A DNA stretch of 64,000 nucleotides. It comes from Nectonema munidae (Eukaryota > Nematomorpha > Nectonematoida > Nectonematidae). The stretch spans positions 558,001 through 622,000 of the forward strand of contig JAUIRK010000885.1 in assembly GCA_030549495.1 (NCBI GenBank). Direction: 5' to 3'. A model generated the notes under the pieces. That model was not told the origin of the DNA. It ran no database searches and saw only the letters and a list, made by a program, of their open reading frames with translations. Positions 54,640 to 64,000 of this stretch are shown here, in pieces. Both the position numbers and the translations under genes were made by a program. How positions within the stretch are numbered: position 1 is the stretch's first letter; each line of letters starts with the position of its first letter.

Positions 54640-55570
54640 TTTTATAAAGATCTTTAAATCCACTCCTATCAACCCATTTCCTAAAAGAAGACATGCCTAT
54701 TTCTGGACATCTGAGCTGACTGCATTAAAAAACTATCTGAAACCCATTATCAAAACCCTACGTAAATCTCCCACCCCCTAAATCATTTCCATCAATTCTG
54801 CTATTAAAAAAGAATTCAAACAGGCAACACTTCAGACTAAAAAGAACTCATGGGTAAAATTCACCAGCCAGCACTCAAACAATCCATAGAACATCATCAA
54901 TAGGCTAACTAAAAAGAAAAATCTTCTATTCTCCTTGAAACAATACTTCCCTGCTCATCCGATCATACCACACACTACAACCCTCCATTTCTATCGACAA
55001 TCTTTCCCCCCGACTCTACCTCTTCTGATCTCCCCTTTCACCACACAAGTCGAGAACACTTTAAAAACATCATTCACTCCATCCAAAACCCTACTTTTCC
55101 TCAATCACACTAAATGAGTTAAACATAGCAGTAAACTCTCTTAAAACAAATGCTTCATCTAGTTTCGACCATATCTCACACAAACATATTAAAAAATCAA
55201 TACACATTCTAAACTTTACTCCTTATTTTCAATGCATCTCTTATTCACTCACATTTCCACAACGTTTGGAAAATCGGCCAACCCATACTCATTCCTAAAC
55301 CCAATAAAGATTCAGTCTCAATCAAAATTGGCTACAAATCACTCTACTACCCATACTAGGCAAATTTTCGAAAAAATCATTCGCAAACGTCTAGTTCACT
55401 GCATCATATCCCGTAACCTCACACGCAATTTGCTTACCTTCCTAACAAAAATACAGAAATAGCACTATCTCGTCTAACCACCTACCTTGACTCTTCCCTT
55501 TCTACTCAGAAAATTTCTTCTACAATCTTCCTTGACATAAACAATGCTTTCAATATATATTCACAAAATA
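54640..55570 (+). mobile_element. LINE ORF2 fossil, upstream half (pre-RT and RT start)
   Basis: Plus-strand pieces read YFWTSELTALKNYLKPI, then after several breaks the RT start: WKIGQP-like text, PNKDSVSIK, GKFSKKSF/EKIIRKRL, EIALSRLTTYLDSS and STIFLDINNAF. These match the region just before and at the beginning of a non-LTR reverse transcriptase, in the order seen in jockey/R1-type elements. The sequence is noticeably less AT-rich and richer in C than its surroundings. Stops and frame changes are frequent. It continues at 56850 after an interruption of about 1.3 kb. Confidence 0.7.
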
Positions 55571-55639
55571 TAAAACATAATCACATAATTCACAATCCTG
55601 AAAAAAGCAATAGCCAAAATGGCCGTCAGTTAGATTTTT

Positions 55640-56726
55640 CCATTGTGAAATAAAAGATGTATATCTACGCATAAATTGTTACAAATAAAGTTCTTTTGTC
55701 AATCGTTTGGTAAAAAACTATTTTAGTAGGTACTTAATAGGTAGTAAGCACAATCGGACTTCTCCATATGTTTGCGAAATGCTTGAAAATGTATAAAGTT
55801 GAAGTTCGAAAGAAGTGTATGGATTTAGCTTGTGAATTGATTAGGAATGAGGGACTTTGGAGAAATTGGTTAATTGTTGAGGGAGTTTGAAGTGTAGAAA
55901 GCTGGATTTTAGAGGTGGTAGTTGAATGATGATTGATTGAGCAAAGGTAGTCAGTCGGTGTGTGTTAAAGAATATAGGTTGTCATTCATTAAACTGAGTG
56001 ATGCTCTTAACATGTTGTAGTTTTTTTATAACATAAGGACATTGGAAATCCATAGATGAGTGATTTGTGGAGTCTTCAGCATTTTTAACACATGTAAAGC
56101 ATTTATACTTTGAGCGGTCATCTTTAATTGGGCAGATGTGGGAGAAGTGTGCTAATGAGTAAAATCTACATATCGCTTCTTTTTTACAATTTTTAATAGT
56201 ATGTCCGAAAAGGAGACACTTGCCACGTTGAAGATATGAGAAAAAAGGCTTACATTTGATGATTTGCATCATTAAGAAAAATGTAAAATTATCCTTTTCC
56301 AGGAATGAGAATATTTGGGAGTCAATTTTAAGCACAATGATTTTTTTCCCATGTTTAATATTTTTGGAAAAAACGAAATCAAAAACCTTTACTTCATCAA
56401 CCATTTTTTTTATAACTTCATTCTTGTTTTTAATCATTTCAATTATCAAATTATTATCAATATTTTGTTCAACAATAAAAGAAATTTTAGGAAGTAATAA
56501 CTTGGTTCTTACAGTTTTTAGAGCTTCTTCTTTTTTTCAACAAATTTTCAGCTTTAACAAGGCCTTTTTTTATCAGAAAAACGTAGTTTATAAACTTTTT
56601 TGTCTTTTTGTTTGGAGTCACTTGAACATTGTTCAAAAGAGCTGTTGTTTTTTCTGCTAAGTCATCTATTTTAAAAGTTTTAGATCTAATATATAGGGTG
56701 TTTTTTTTGTTATCACTTTTATTCAA
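55640..56726 (-). pseudogene. LINE ORF1 (gag-like, zinc-knuckle) fragment, opposite orientation
   Basis: Two minus-strand frames (56487-56726 and 55982-56449) form a decayed ORF1. The second ends with knuckle-like motifs: CLLFGHTIKNC, CRFYSLAHFSHICP and CFTCVKNAEDSTNHSSMDFQ followed by CP. This triple arrangement is typical of ORF1 proteins of jockey/I-type LINEs, which bind RNA in the retrotransposition particle. Downstream on the same strand (55640-55980) is low-complexity coding-like text. It lies inside, and antisense to, another LINE fossil. Confidence 0.7.
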
Positions 56727-56849
56727 TGCATCAGCCTAAGTAAATAAAGACTGCGGAGATTTTTGATATTGATTATGTGAAGTTAACAACTCTTAAGAAT
56801 TTTTAAATGATTTATCGCAAACTTAACATAAAGATATAATAAGCTCATA

Positions 56850-57930
56850 TCTTTCAAACAGCTGTCTCATTTTCCGACATCGCGCTTCTCTTTGCATCGA
56901 TAAGCTAACCCTCTCGACTCCCCAAGGAGGATCTCTTTCCGAAATCTTCTGGTTAGTACTCATAGACCCGCTTCTCGATCTCTATTCTTTCTACTCACAT
57001 CTATTAGCAAAATAGGCGCCAAATATTGCTAACTACCTAGTTCATCCCTCGATACACCATCTCTTTTAACTCACCCATCTGCACAAAATCTATTCAAAAC
57101 ATCTATATGCAAAAACAAATTTTTTGCAAAACAATCAATTTCACATTTTCGCTCTACTTCTTCATCAACCTCCCTACGTAACTTCACAGACGCCTCAAAG
57201 AAATCCATAAGTACTCGCCCCTTTTACATCCATCGCTCCCGATTAAATCCTCTACTCTCAGTCTCCTAATGCGAGATCTTTAACCTTTTACAGGCCTGGA
57301 CTACGATAACTAAAAACATTAACTACCTCCTTCCCCACTTTACTACCATCCATTTCTATACCGATGCACAAAACATAATCAACGATCTCTCTCTATCACA
57401 CAACATCCCCTTTCCCTCCTTTCAACTCGCCTCAATTAATCTTACAAAACATAAAAAATTTACACCACCGCGTTCAACAATTCGTTGGCTATAAGGCCAC
57501 TGCCCATGCAAAGCATATCTCTTCCGAATTAAAGTTAGCGAAAATCCACACTATCGTTTCGGATGCGACACAATAAAAACGCCATACCATCTTATCTTCA
57601 CATGTTAAATCTTTTCTTATATTCGCCAAGATCTTCTATTTCGCTGCCTTTCTTTCCTTAATAGATCTCCAACAACACTATCAGATCTTCTGTTACACCC
57701 AACACTACTAAAATCTCTAACAACCCTGATTGACACTATTGAAACAACTCTCGCCACCGTTGATAACGCTATAACAAATTAATCTGCCTTTCCTTTCTAT
57801 TTTTTAGCATCTCTAACTCCTCCCTATCTCTACCAACATCTCCATCCTCCTTAACCAACTCTGAAGCTTACGCGAGCATATCAGCACACGCTGGAAAATG
57901 CTTTGACCTACCTACCTACCTACCTAACTT
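56850..57930 (+). mobile_element. LINE ORF2 fossil, downstream half, ending in (CCTA)n
   Basis: Plus-strand scraps continue the RT: PQGGSLSEIFWLVLIDPLL-like text (the PQGG motif before the second half of the palm), then FYTDAQNIINDL, which resembles an RNase H or C-terminal block, and ENPHYRFGCDTIKTPYHLIF, which resembles the Cys/His-containing C terminus. The copy ends in a CCTACCTACCTACCTA tail at about 57910-57926, a simple-repeat 3' end as many LINEs have. Composition matches the 54640-55570 part, so I treat both as one element. Confidence 0.65.
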
Positions 57931-59249
57931 AAAATCAATGGAAAATATAAATGTTAAAATTATTAAAATAAATTTTTTTTATTTTTTATTGAAAACAATC
58001 CAAATATATATGTGAATTTATGGTGGAATTATAATATAGATTATTTTAGAAGGTATATATTTAGCTTGTTTTAAATTTAAGTACGATTACGACCCTATAA
58101 ACTGTATTAGTTTAAATATTTTTTCAATAGTAAGCCTATTTCAAGGATTAAATCATCTTATAAAAGAGAACATTGATTCATTTGTCGTACTTTTTCTATC
58201 AATAATTATTGATAGAAAGGTACATCATACTAATTACATAATAATATGTCCTTATAATATGGTAAATTTTCATTTATTAAGGAATAATAGAATTATAAAT
58301 TATGTACAAATTTATATATACTTTTTAACACACTTTATATAGCTGTTTACTTCCATTTTATTTGGTGGATTTAAATTATTTTAGTTATAGATTTGTCATT
58401 TGTCTTCTAGTTTTTACTTTAATTAGACTATTGTTTAACAGTTAGCTGTCATATGCTAAATCTACAACATATGAAAGTTGCTTTCTGATTCCAATTAAAA
58501 TCGCTACATTGTCTCCGAAGATAGCTACTTTAGAATGATTTATAGTGATGGATTTTATAACTTAATATATATAGATCATTTAGTAATATTGTAAAATTAT
58601 TAAGTTATATATTTTCTTAATACTTTATAATCGATTTTTAAATACTATCGATTCTGAAAAATTGATGGGCTTGCCAAGACAGCTTTAAAAAGTATGAAAC
58701 TATTTTGTAAAATTGTTAGAATTTAACTAGTAAATTGTAATATTCAATGTGAGATAATCTCCAAATGTCAGATCCATAGTATTCAGTATACCGTTCGTGC
58801 CAGAATTTCGGTGACTGAACCAGTCAAGCGTCATAACTCGTGTGTCAATAAAATCAGTCAATATAAGGTCATTATAATTTATTTTATGCAAGCATAATTC
58901 ATGTTTACATTAATAAAATAGCCCCTTATTTACAAACGAATATTACACTTGAACTGGGAATACTACATGGCACACTCACATTTTTTTTGTTCTTTACTAA
59001 TTTCTCTATCGCTGCTACAGCTTGAAGAATGGCTCTTTAATGAGCTTACTGCTTTTGATGTCTTGACACTTGTCATAGGTCACCATAATTACTTGAGGTT
59101 GACAGGCTTGGCTTCTGTATTCAACAAATCGATTAACTTGTAGATGTTAAAATTTTGTGCCCTTTATTGAAGGGCCAGGACCTTATGAAAAGTTATGCAC
59201 GCACCCTCGCTCTTGGTACGCTAGTTTAAGGCTACAGTCTATGACCCGC
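57931..59249. other. Intergenic stretch with a 37-base palindrome
   Basis: AT-rich, no gene. An imperfect palindrome at 58187-58223 has a perfect 20-base core (CTATCAATAATTATTGATAG) with GTAC at both outer ends. A short GC-richer patch at 59165-59250 precedes the LTR fossil. Confidence 0.45.
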
Positions 59250-60316
59250 TGTAATAAACCGTGAAAACAAAAAGAGTTTAAAGGCTTTATTGCACACAAC
59301 AGCAAACTAGATAATGAGCCCATAATTCATGGGCTTATATAGCATCCATAATTTGAATACGGAGATGCAGCGGTGAACTTTGCTCTTTTACGTGCACATT
59401 ATTTGCATGGTGACGCTTTCCTTTTCTTGGATGTGAGTTACTTAGTAATTAGAATGCTTGCGGTCTTCCTCCAATGCTGCCAAAGGTTCTGAATGGTCAG
59501 AGCTGGTCCGGTTTGCGATTTCTGGTTGAATTTTGCTTGTTGAGGCAAAGGAGTGCGGATGGATATACTTTTTGGAATTATTTTGAGCGTTTTCAAGGGA
59601 TCTCGCTCCGTCATGTGCTTGTTGGAGATCCAGAGTTGCACTTTCCAGAAGCCTTTGTCTAATGTAGTTGTTGTTTAAACCACTTATGAATGCATCACGT
59701 ATATACTCTTGACGGTAGTGTTCAGCAGAAACAGCTTTGAAGTCACAGTCTTTGCTAGCTCTTTGTAGATTTTGGAAGAATTCGCTAATGGACTGTCCAG
59801 GGGTTTGCTTTGTTGAGGATAAAATGAATCGTGAAAATATTTCATTCTTTGGCTTGCTATAGAGCTTCTTCAGGGTTGCAATAGCATCAGGGTAATCTTT
59901 GGCGTCTGTGATATACTGGCAAACTGCTGGAGAGACGTAATTTTCTAGGAGGAGCAATTTTCTATCATCAGAAATTTTTGCCACAAGAAAATTTTCGAAT
60001 GTTCTAAGCCAGTGTTGCCATTCTTTGTCAGCGTTGGGAGATTCGATGTTTGCGCCAAAACGATCAGGCTTTAAGAAATTATCCATAAAATTATTGTGCA
60101 ATAAATTGTAATAAACCGTGAAAACAAAAAGAGTTTAATGGCTTTATTGCACAAAACAGCAAACTAGATAATGTGCCCATAATTCATGGGCTTATATAGC
60201 ATCCATAATTTGAATACGGAGATGCAGCGGTGAACTTTGCTCTTTTACGTGCACATTATTTGCATGGTGACGCTTTCCTTTTCTTGGATGTGACTTACTT
60301 AGTAATTAGAATGCTT
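59250..60316 (-). mobile_element. Ty3/gypsy-like LTR retroelement fossil (gag between repeats)
   Basis: Two direct repeats of about 210 bp, 59250-59459 and 60107-60316, are nearly identical and bracket a minus-strand gag-like frame. The repeats start TGTAATAAACCGTG. The 5' repeat may extend further, to about 60650. No pol, protease or integrase is visible, so the copy is broken and internally shortened. The near identity of the repeats suggests a fairly young insertion. The family is inferred from the gag alone. Confidence 0.75.
59442..60101 (-). pseudogene. gag-like region of the LTR fossil
   Basis: A 219-codon frame with DKEWQHWLRTFENFL near its start and SISEFFQNLQRASKDC in the middle, both typical of the capsid region of Ty3/gypsy-type gag proteins that build virus-like particles. 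No zinc knuckle is seen in what remains. It is a remnant of the fossil described at 59250-60316. Confidence 0.75.
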
Positions 60317-60420
60317 GCTGGTGGTTTGGCTTTGCAGTGGGTTTATTTGCATGTTGGCTGTTCGTTTGGCTTTGCAGTGCGTCTTTATTTGCATGCTGGA
60401 TATTGGTTTGGGTTTGAGAT
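60317..60420. repeat. Short ~43-bp tandem repeat beside the LTR
   Basis: TTTGGCTTTGCAGTG occurs near 60325 and 60368, each followed by a TTTATTTGCATG(T/C)TGG stretch, with a third partial copy near 60405. It may be the outer part of the 5' LTR, which would make that repeat longer than its truncated partner. Confidence 0.6.
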
Positions 60421-61190
60421 AATTTGCATAGTACACCCGCAGGAACACTGTTTGTTTTTAGACACAGCCTTGGATTTACCCGGGAACGCATCTCTCATTG
60501 CCGATCACATCGTCTACCCAAAGGCCATCACAAACGAGAAACTCGCAACTGGGGCAGGAGGATTTCGGAATAGTCTTCATTCTAGCGGCCGGACATCAGC
60601 ACAAATAATAGGGTACTTGCTTCATGCAATCGCCTTTTTCTAAAAGCCATGGATGCTGAACAGCTGATGAAAAGCTGCTTTCATAAGCTTGAAAGTGCTG
60701 TCCAAGTTGGCTGTGGTAGTCTGAGTCTTACCTTTTGTTGGAAGGGTGTAGCGAAGACCAGGTGACGAGCATCTCCAACACGGACATCACAAAGGAGGAA
60801 GTCTGGTACAAGGGAGTCTTGAAGGGTAAAGTTGAGATCTTTTAGGTGACTGGACTTGTATTTTGACGTCTTGTGTTTGCTTGGTGGATAACGTTGGACA
60901 GTTTCATAATGCTTTCATGAACAGGATCGTCACCAGTCTTCTTCAAGATTATCTCTTCATGTATGGTAGCAGCAGAAATAAATACTTGACTGTAAGCCTT
61001 CTGCCCTGACCTCTGCAATGTTTTCCAGTAGCTGATCTCTACCGGCCTCAACTTCATGATGGCGTTGCTACTCACTAGCAATGAACTCTGCCTTCTTGGT
61101 AAACTTTGGTCAGGCAACAAAAGCCACCCCTTCTACTGCAGTACCACGAAACCTGTCTTGACTGACCTCACTTCCTCTTATCTGCTGGCA
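60421..61190 (-). other. GC-richer block with unrecognised coding-like text
   Basis: This ~770 bp stands out from its AT-rich surroundings by composition. The minus strand has a 92-codon frame at 60842-61120 (with GQKAYSQVFISAATIHEEII and DDPVHESIMKL) and further coding-like scraps in other frames toward 60500. I do not recognise the protein. It may be part of the adjoining retroelement, a captured host fragment or an unrelated decayed gene. Confidence 0.35.
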
Positions 61191-64000
61191 TACTTGAATT
61201 TATAAGACTACTTTATATTTTTTTTTTTACAAAATTGATGGAATTTAAAAACTATACTTCCAGGGAAATATTTTAAATAAATTTACATAACGCATATACA
61301 CTAGTTTAAAAATTCCAAAATTATTAAGGGGGTCGAATATTTTATTAAATATATTATCCGCAGATATCTCAGAATTTGCAAATTCTAACGGATAATAAAG
61401 ATAATAAGGCTAACGTCATTAATATGATGGCAAGCGGTTAATAAACGCTCTTTTTTTTTTAACCATTTTACCATCAAAAGAGTGTTGAATATAAAAATCT
61501 TTCAAATTTAAAGCAAAATTATCTTGTTCTAATATGACACTTATTGATTTTTTTTTAATATTCAGAAAGATATTTTACCAGAACCGTATGTATTGCACAA
61601 AATTGTGGCAGCTCTATAACTACAAGTTTTTCTGCAAGCAGAAGCAATAGCTAGTGGGGACACATAAGATTTTCTACTTTCTATATCTCCCTGTTATACC
61701 CAAATGTACTTTCAAACCAATCTGCGCTGCTTGAATTAGAATCACTTGACCAATAACTTGAAGAGCGGATTCCTTAACTTGGAATAACAGTTTCATCATG
61801 TCGTCTTCGTGAATCTAAATACCCACGTCTTTGATTGTGTTGAAGATGCAAAAAAAAGTACATTGATCTAGATGACCTTTAATCCATTAAAAATGCTATT
61901 TCAATTTGTGGAACTCGATTTTTGTAAGGACATAAACATGAGATTATTGAAAAAATATCATTACAATTTTTATTTGACGAATGATAATCATGGCTGATAA
62001 ATAATTAATTCAAGAGTACAAAATCTGGTGCATTTATTTTATTTACAATGAAAAGTTGTCCTTATTTAAAAATTTAAATTCGCTTAAGAACAAGGAATCT
62101 ATTTCGTTTTAATCTAATTACAAACAAAAATGAGATAACACGAGTGATGTACTTTATTTCAGCCGTGAATATCAGTAAAAACTCAATAAAATAAAAGTTA
62201 CCTGCTTCTTGAGACAAAATCAATCGAAATAGAGCACTTGCAGAGGGATAAGTCAAAAAGATCATCTATATTTGCAAAAAACTTTGTTCTTTTATCCATC
62301 AAGTTGCGAGAAGTATAAGTTAAGGTAAATTTTTTCAGGTTTTGATAGGGTTGTATTTTACCACTTAAAATATTGTATACACTTCCTTTACTTATATGCG
62401 GTAAGGATGCTTTTTCCCATAAAGAACAAACAGAATTAACAGTAGAAGTAAGAGGATTTTTAATTCCTTTGGTATTTTGAATTTTTTTGGGTAAAACATA
62501 ACAGTCTCAATAAGTTGGAAGCTTTAATTTATGGAGACGGAGAGAACCAATGCTTACATATGAGCCGCATATATCTAAGTTGAAGGTTTGAAGAAGCAGA
62601 CATGATAGACGAATAATCCAAAAATTGTATTCATATGCTGTCTAATCTAAGGCATATATGCTTAGATAAACTAGAGGACATCCCCTTATTTATATTAAAT
62701 ATCTATCGTACATTCTATTTTATTGTTTATACGCTTGTGAATGTCAAAACAATATTTTAATTTCCGAAAATAGTTTAAGAAAGTGTAATTTTTATAACAT
62801 CATATATATATAAGATTATATATACGATTTTTATAATACAGGCCAGTGAATAAGTTGGATAGTTTTGTTCACAAGTTCAGAATGTACCCTTAAGAAACAA
62901 ATAGTAACAGAATGGTAAATAAAATTTATATTTCATAAAAAAATGTTTGTTTAATTCCATCAAATAAAGGGAGTGGCATGGGAAAGGAGGCGCCAAAAAT
63001 AAACCTTTTTAAAGGCGCGTAAAATATGAAGTTTGAAATAACATGACTACCAACAGCACTTCCAAGAAGCATTTTTCCGAAAGATCTTCCTTTGTGCATT
63101 AGAGAAATTAATAAGATAAAACTCGTGATGTCTGGAGTCGAAAGATAAAATTGAAGAATTCAAAACTAACTCTCTGCGACATAATATGACTTCAAATCTT
63201 TAATTAGTCTTCTTACCTTATTAATTAAAAATAAATACCTTATGGACATGTTTTTTTCAATTTATAAAAATTTTAATACTTTTTCAAAAATTTCTTATAT
63301 AAATAATCATAAAAATATATTTCTTACTGTAATCATCTTCAAACAATATCATATATAAGAATACATTTCAAAAAATCAATCAAAGCAAACTTTGGATATG
63401 CTTGATTGATTATTATGTATCTGTTTTTATAAGAAAAAAAACTTTCTACTATATTTTAAACCTAATTATAATATTTTAGTGATATTTGAAATAGTTAAAT
63501 GCGTTATATACAATGATTTAAGTAACATAAATGTTCAAATTTTTGATTCATAAGTTTTTTTTTAATTTTTCAAGTCATGATTTTTTTAGCTTCTTCGATT
63601 TGCTATAAAACTGATCAGAAATTTCTTATTTTCGAGAAAAATTCTTTCCCTATCTTTTAACCATTGGCACAAAATCATTAAAATATAACGTGCATCTCCC
63701 GTAAGGAATATTTTTGTGAAATTTTTTTATAAAGTCACTTTTGAAGTATTTCCGCCTACAATTCGATGTAGGTAAAAAATTTTCTAAAAAAAAAATAAAA
63801 AAAACTTTACAAGTTGGATGCTGCCATCCACTGCAAACATCACTCTGCAATGTTTAACTGGTGAGAGCTTGAACTTTAAATGTTAAACTAGTGAACGCCA
63901 ATAATGCAACTTTCTAAAATATACTCATTGGTCCAGAATGAGTGAACTTTCAGGTCTGAACTTTGCTGAAGGGTGTAATCCATATGAATGGTTTGAAAGA
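61191..64000. other. AT-rich right end of window, nothing recognised
   Basis: No convincing gene. A near-palindrome ATCTAAGGCATATATGCTTAGAT lies at 62645-62667. A 66-codon minus-strand frame at 63650-63850 with a few Cys and Trp residues has no recognisable family. Short T and A runs are common. Confidence 0.4.

Noticed and set aside
56256-56660. A 134-codon plus-strand frame
   Set aside because: Antisense to the LINE ORF1 fragment; the Phe-rich translation is the complement of its Lys-rich text.
63650-63850. A 66-codon frame with Cys/Trp residues, considered as a zinc finger
   Set aside because: The spacing does not fit THAP, BED or other fingers that I know, and there is no supporting context.

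Overview
The window looks like AT-rich, repeat-rich animal nuclear DNA. Three protein genes are recognisable, and at least one carries GT-AG introns. Almost everything else is decayed transposon, tandem repeat or featureless AT-rich sequence. The transposon mix (hAT, piggyBac, MULE-like, RTE-like and zinc-knuckle LINEs, a Ty3-like LTR fossil, and an unnamed multicopy transposase family known from arthropods and cnidarians) and the protein sequences suggest an arthropod. A parasitic copepod such as a sea louse is plausible, but the species is inference only.

Host genes. (1) Positions 1-5290, minus strand: the first 1763 codons of the spliceosome core protein Prp8, in one uninterrupted exon that runs off the left edge. 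(2) Positions 22854-24239, plus strand: a single-exon gene for a DEPDC7/DEPDC1-like DEP-domain protein of 461 aa. (3) Positions 29943-47506, plus strand: a sulfite oxidase gene in eight exons that I could place to the base. Its introns range from 58 bp to 4.9 kb and hold many transposons. The cytochrome b5 domain expected at the N terminus of an animal sulfite oxidase was not found in the window. The three genes have no obvious functional link.

Layout. 5.3-22.8 kb holds a MULE-like scrap, a hAT transposase fossil, a 1.2 kb hAT-type element with CAGGGGCGCACATCC ends, a transposase-like pseudogene next to a ~140-bp-period satellite, a two-unit 325 bp repeat, and a clean 253 bp hAT MITE with an 8-bp target duplication. 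24.2-29.9 kb holds a piggyBac fragment and a three-unit tandem repeat. Inside the sulfite oxidase introns are an unnamed-family transposase pseudogene, a hAT element with a recognisable transposase C terminus, an RTE-like LINE 3' end, a 2158 bp relative of the 1.2 kb element with a perfect 8-bp duplication, two short retroposons with (ATG)n tails and target duplications, and a ~300 bp (CTAT)n microsatellite. 47.5-64 kb holds a tRNA-derived SINE, a nearly whole 2.7 kb piggyBac element, a 569 bp long-TIR element with an 8-bp duplication, a LINE interrupted by an oppositely oriented LINE ORF1, and a Ty3-like LTR fossil.

I see no CRISPR array, rRNA, convincing functional tRNA or operon. The most interesting signals are the divergent intronless Prp8, the sulfite oxidase lacking a visible b5 exon, the hAT family whose larger copy carries sequence that flanks the smaller copy, and the 569 bp element built around repeated CATCG motifs.
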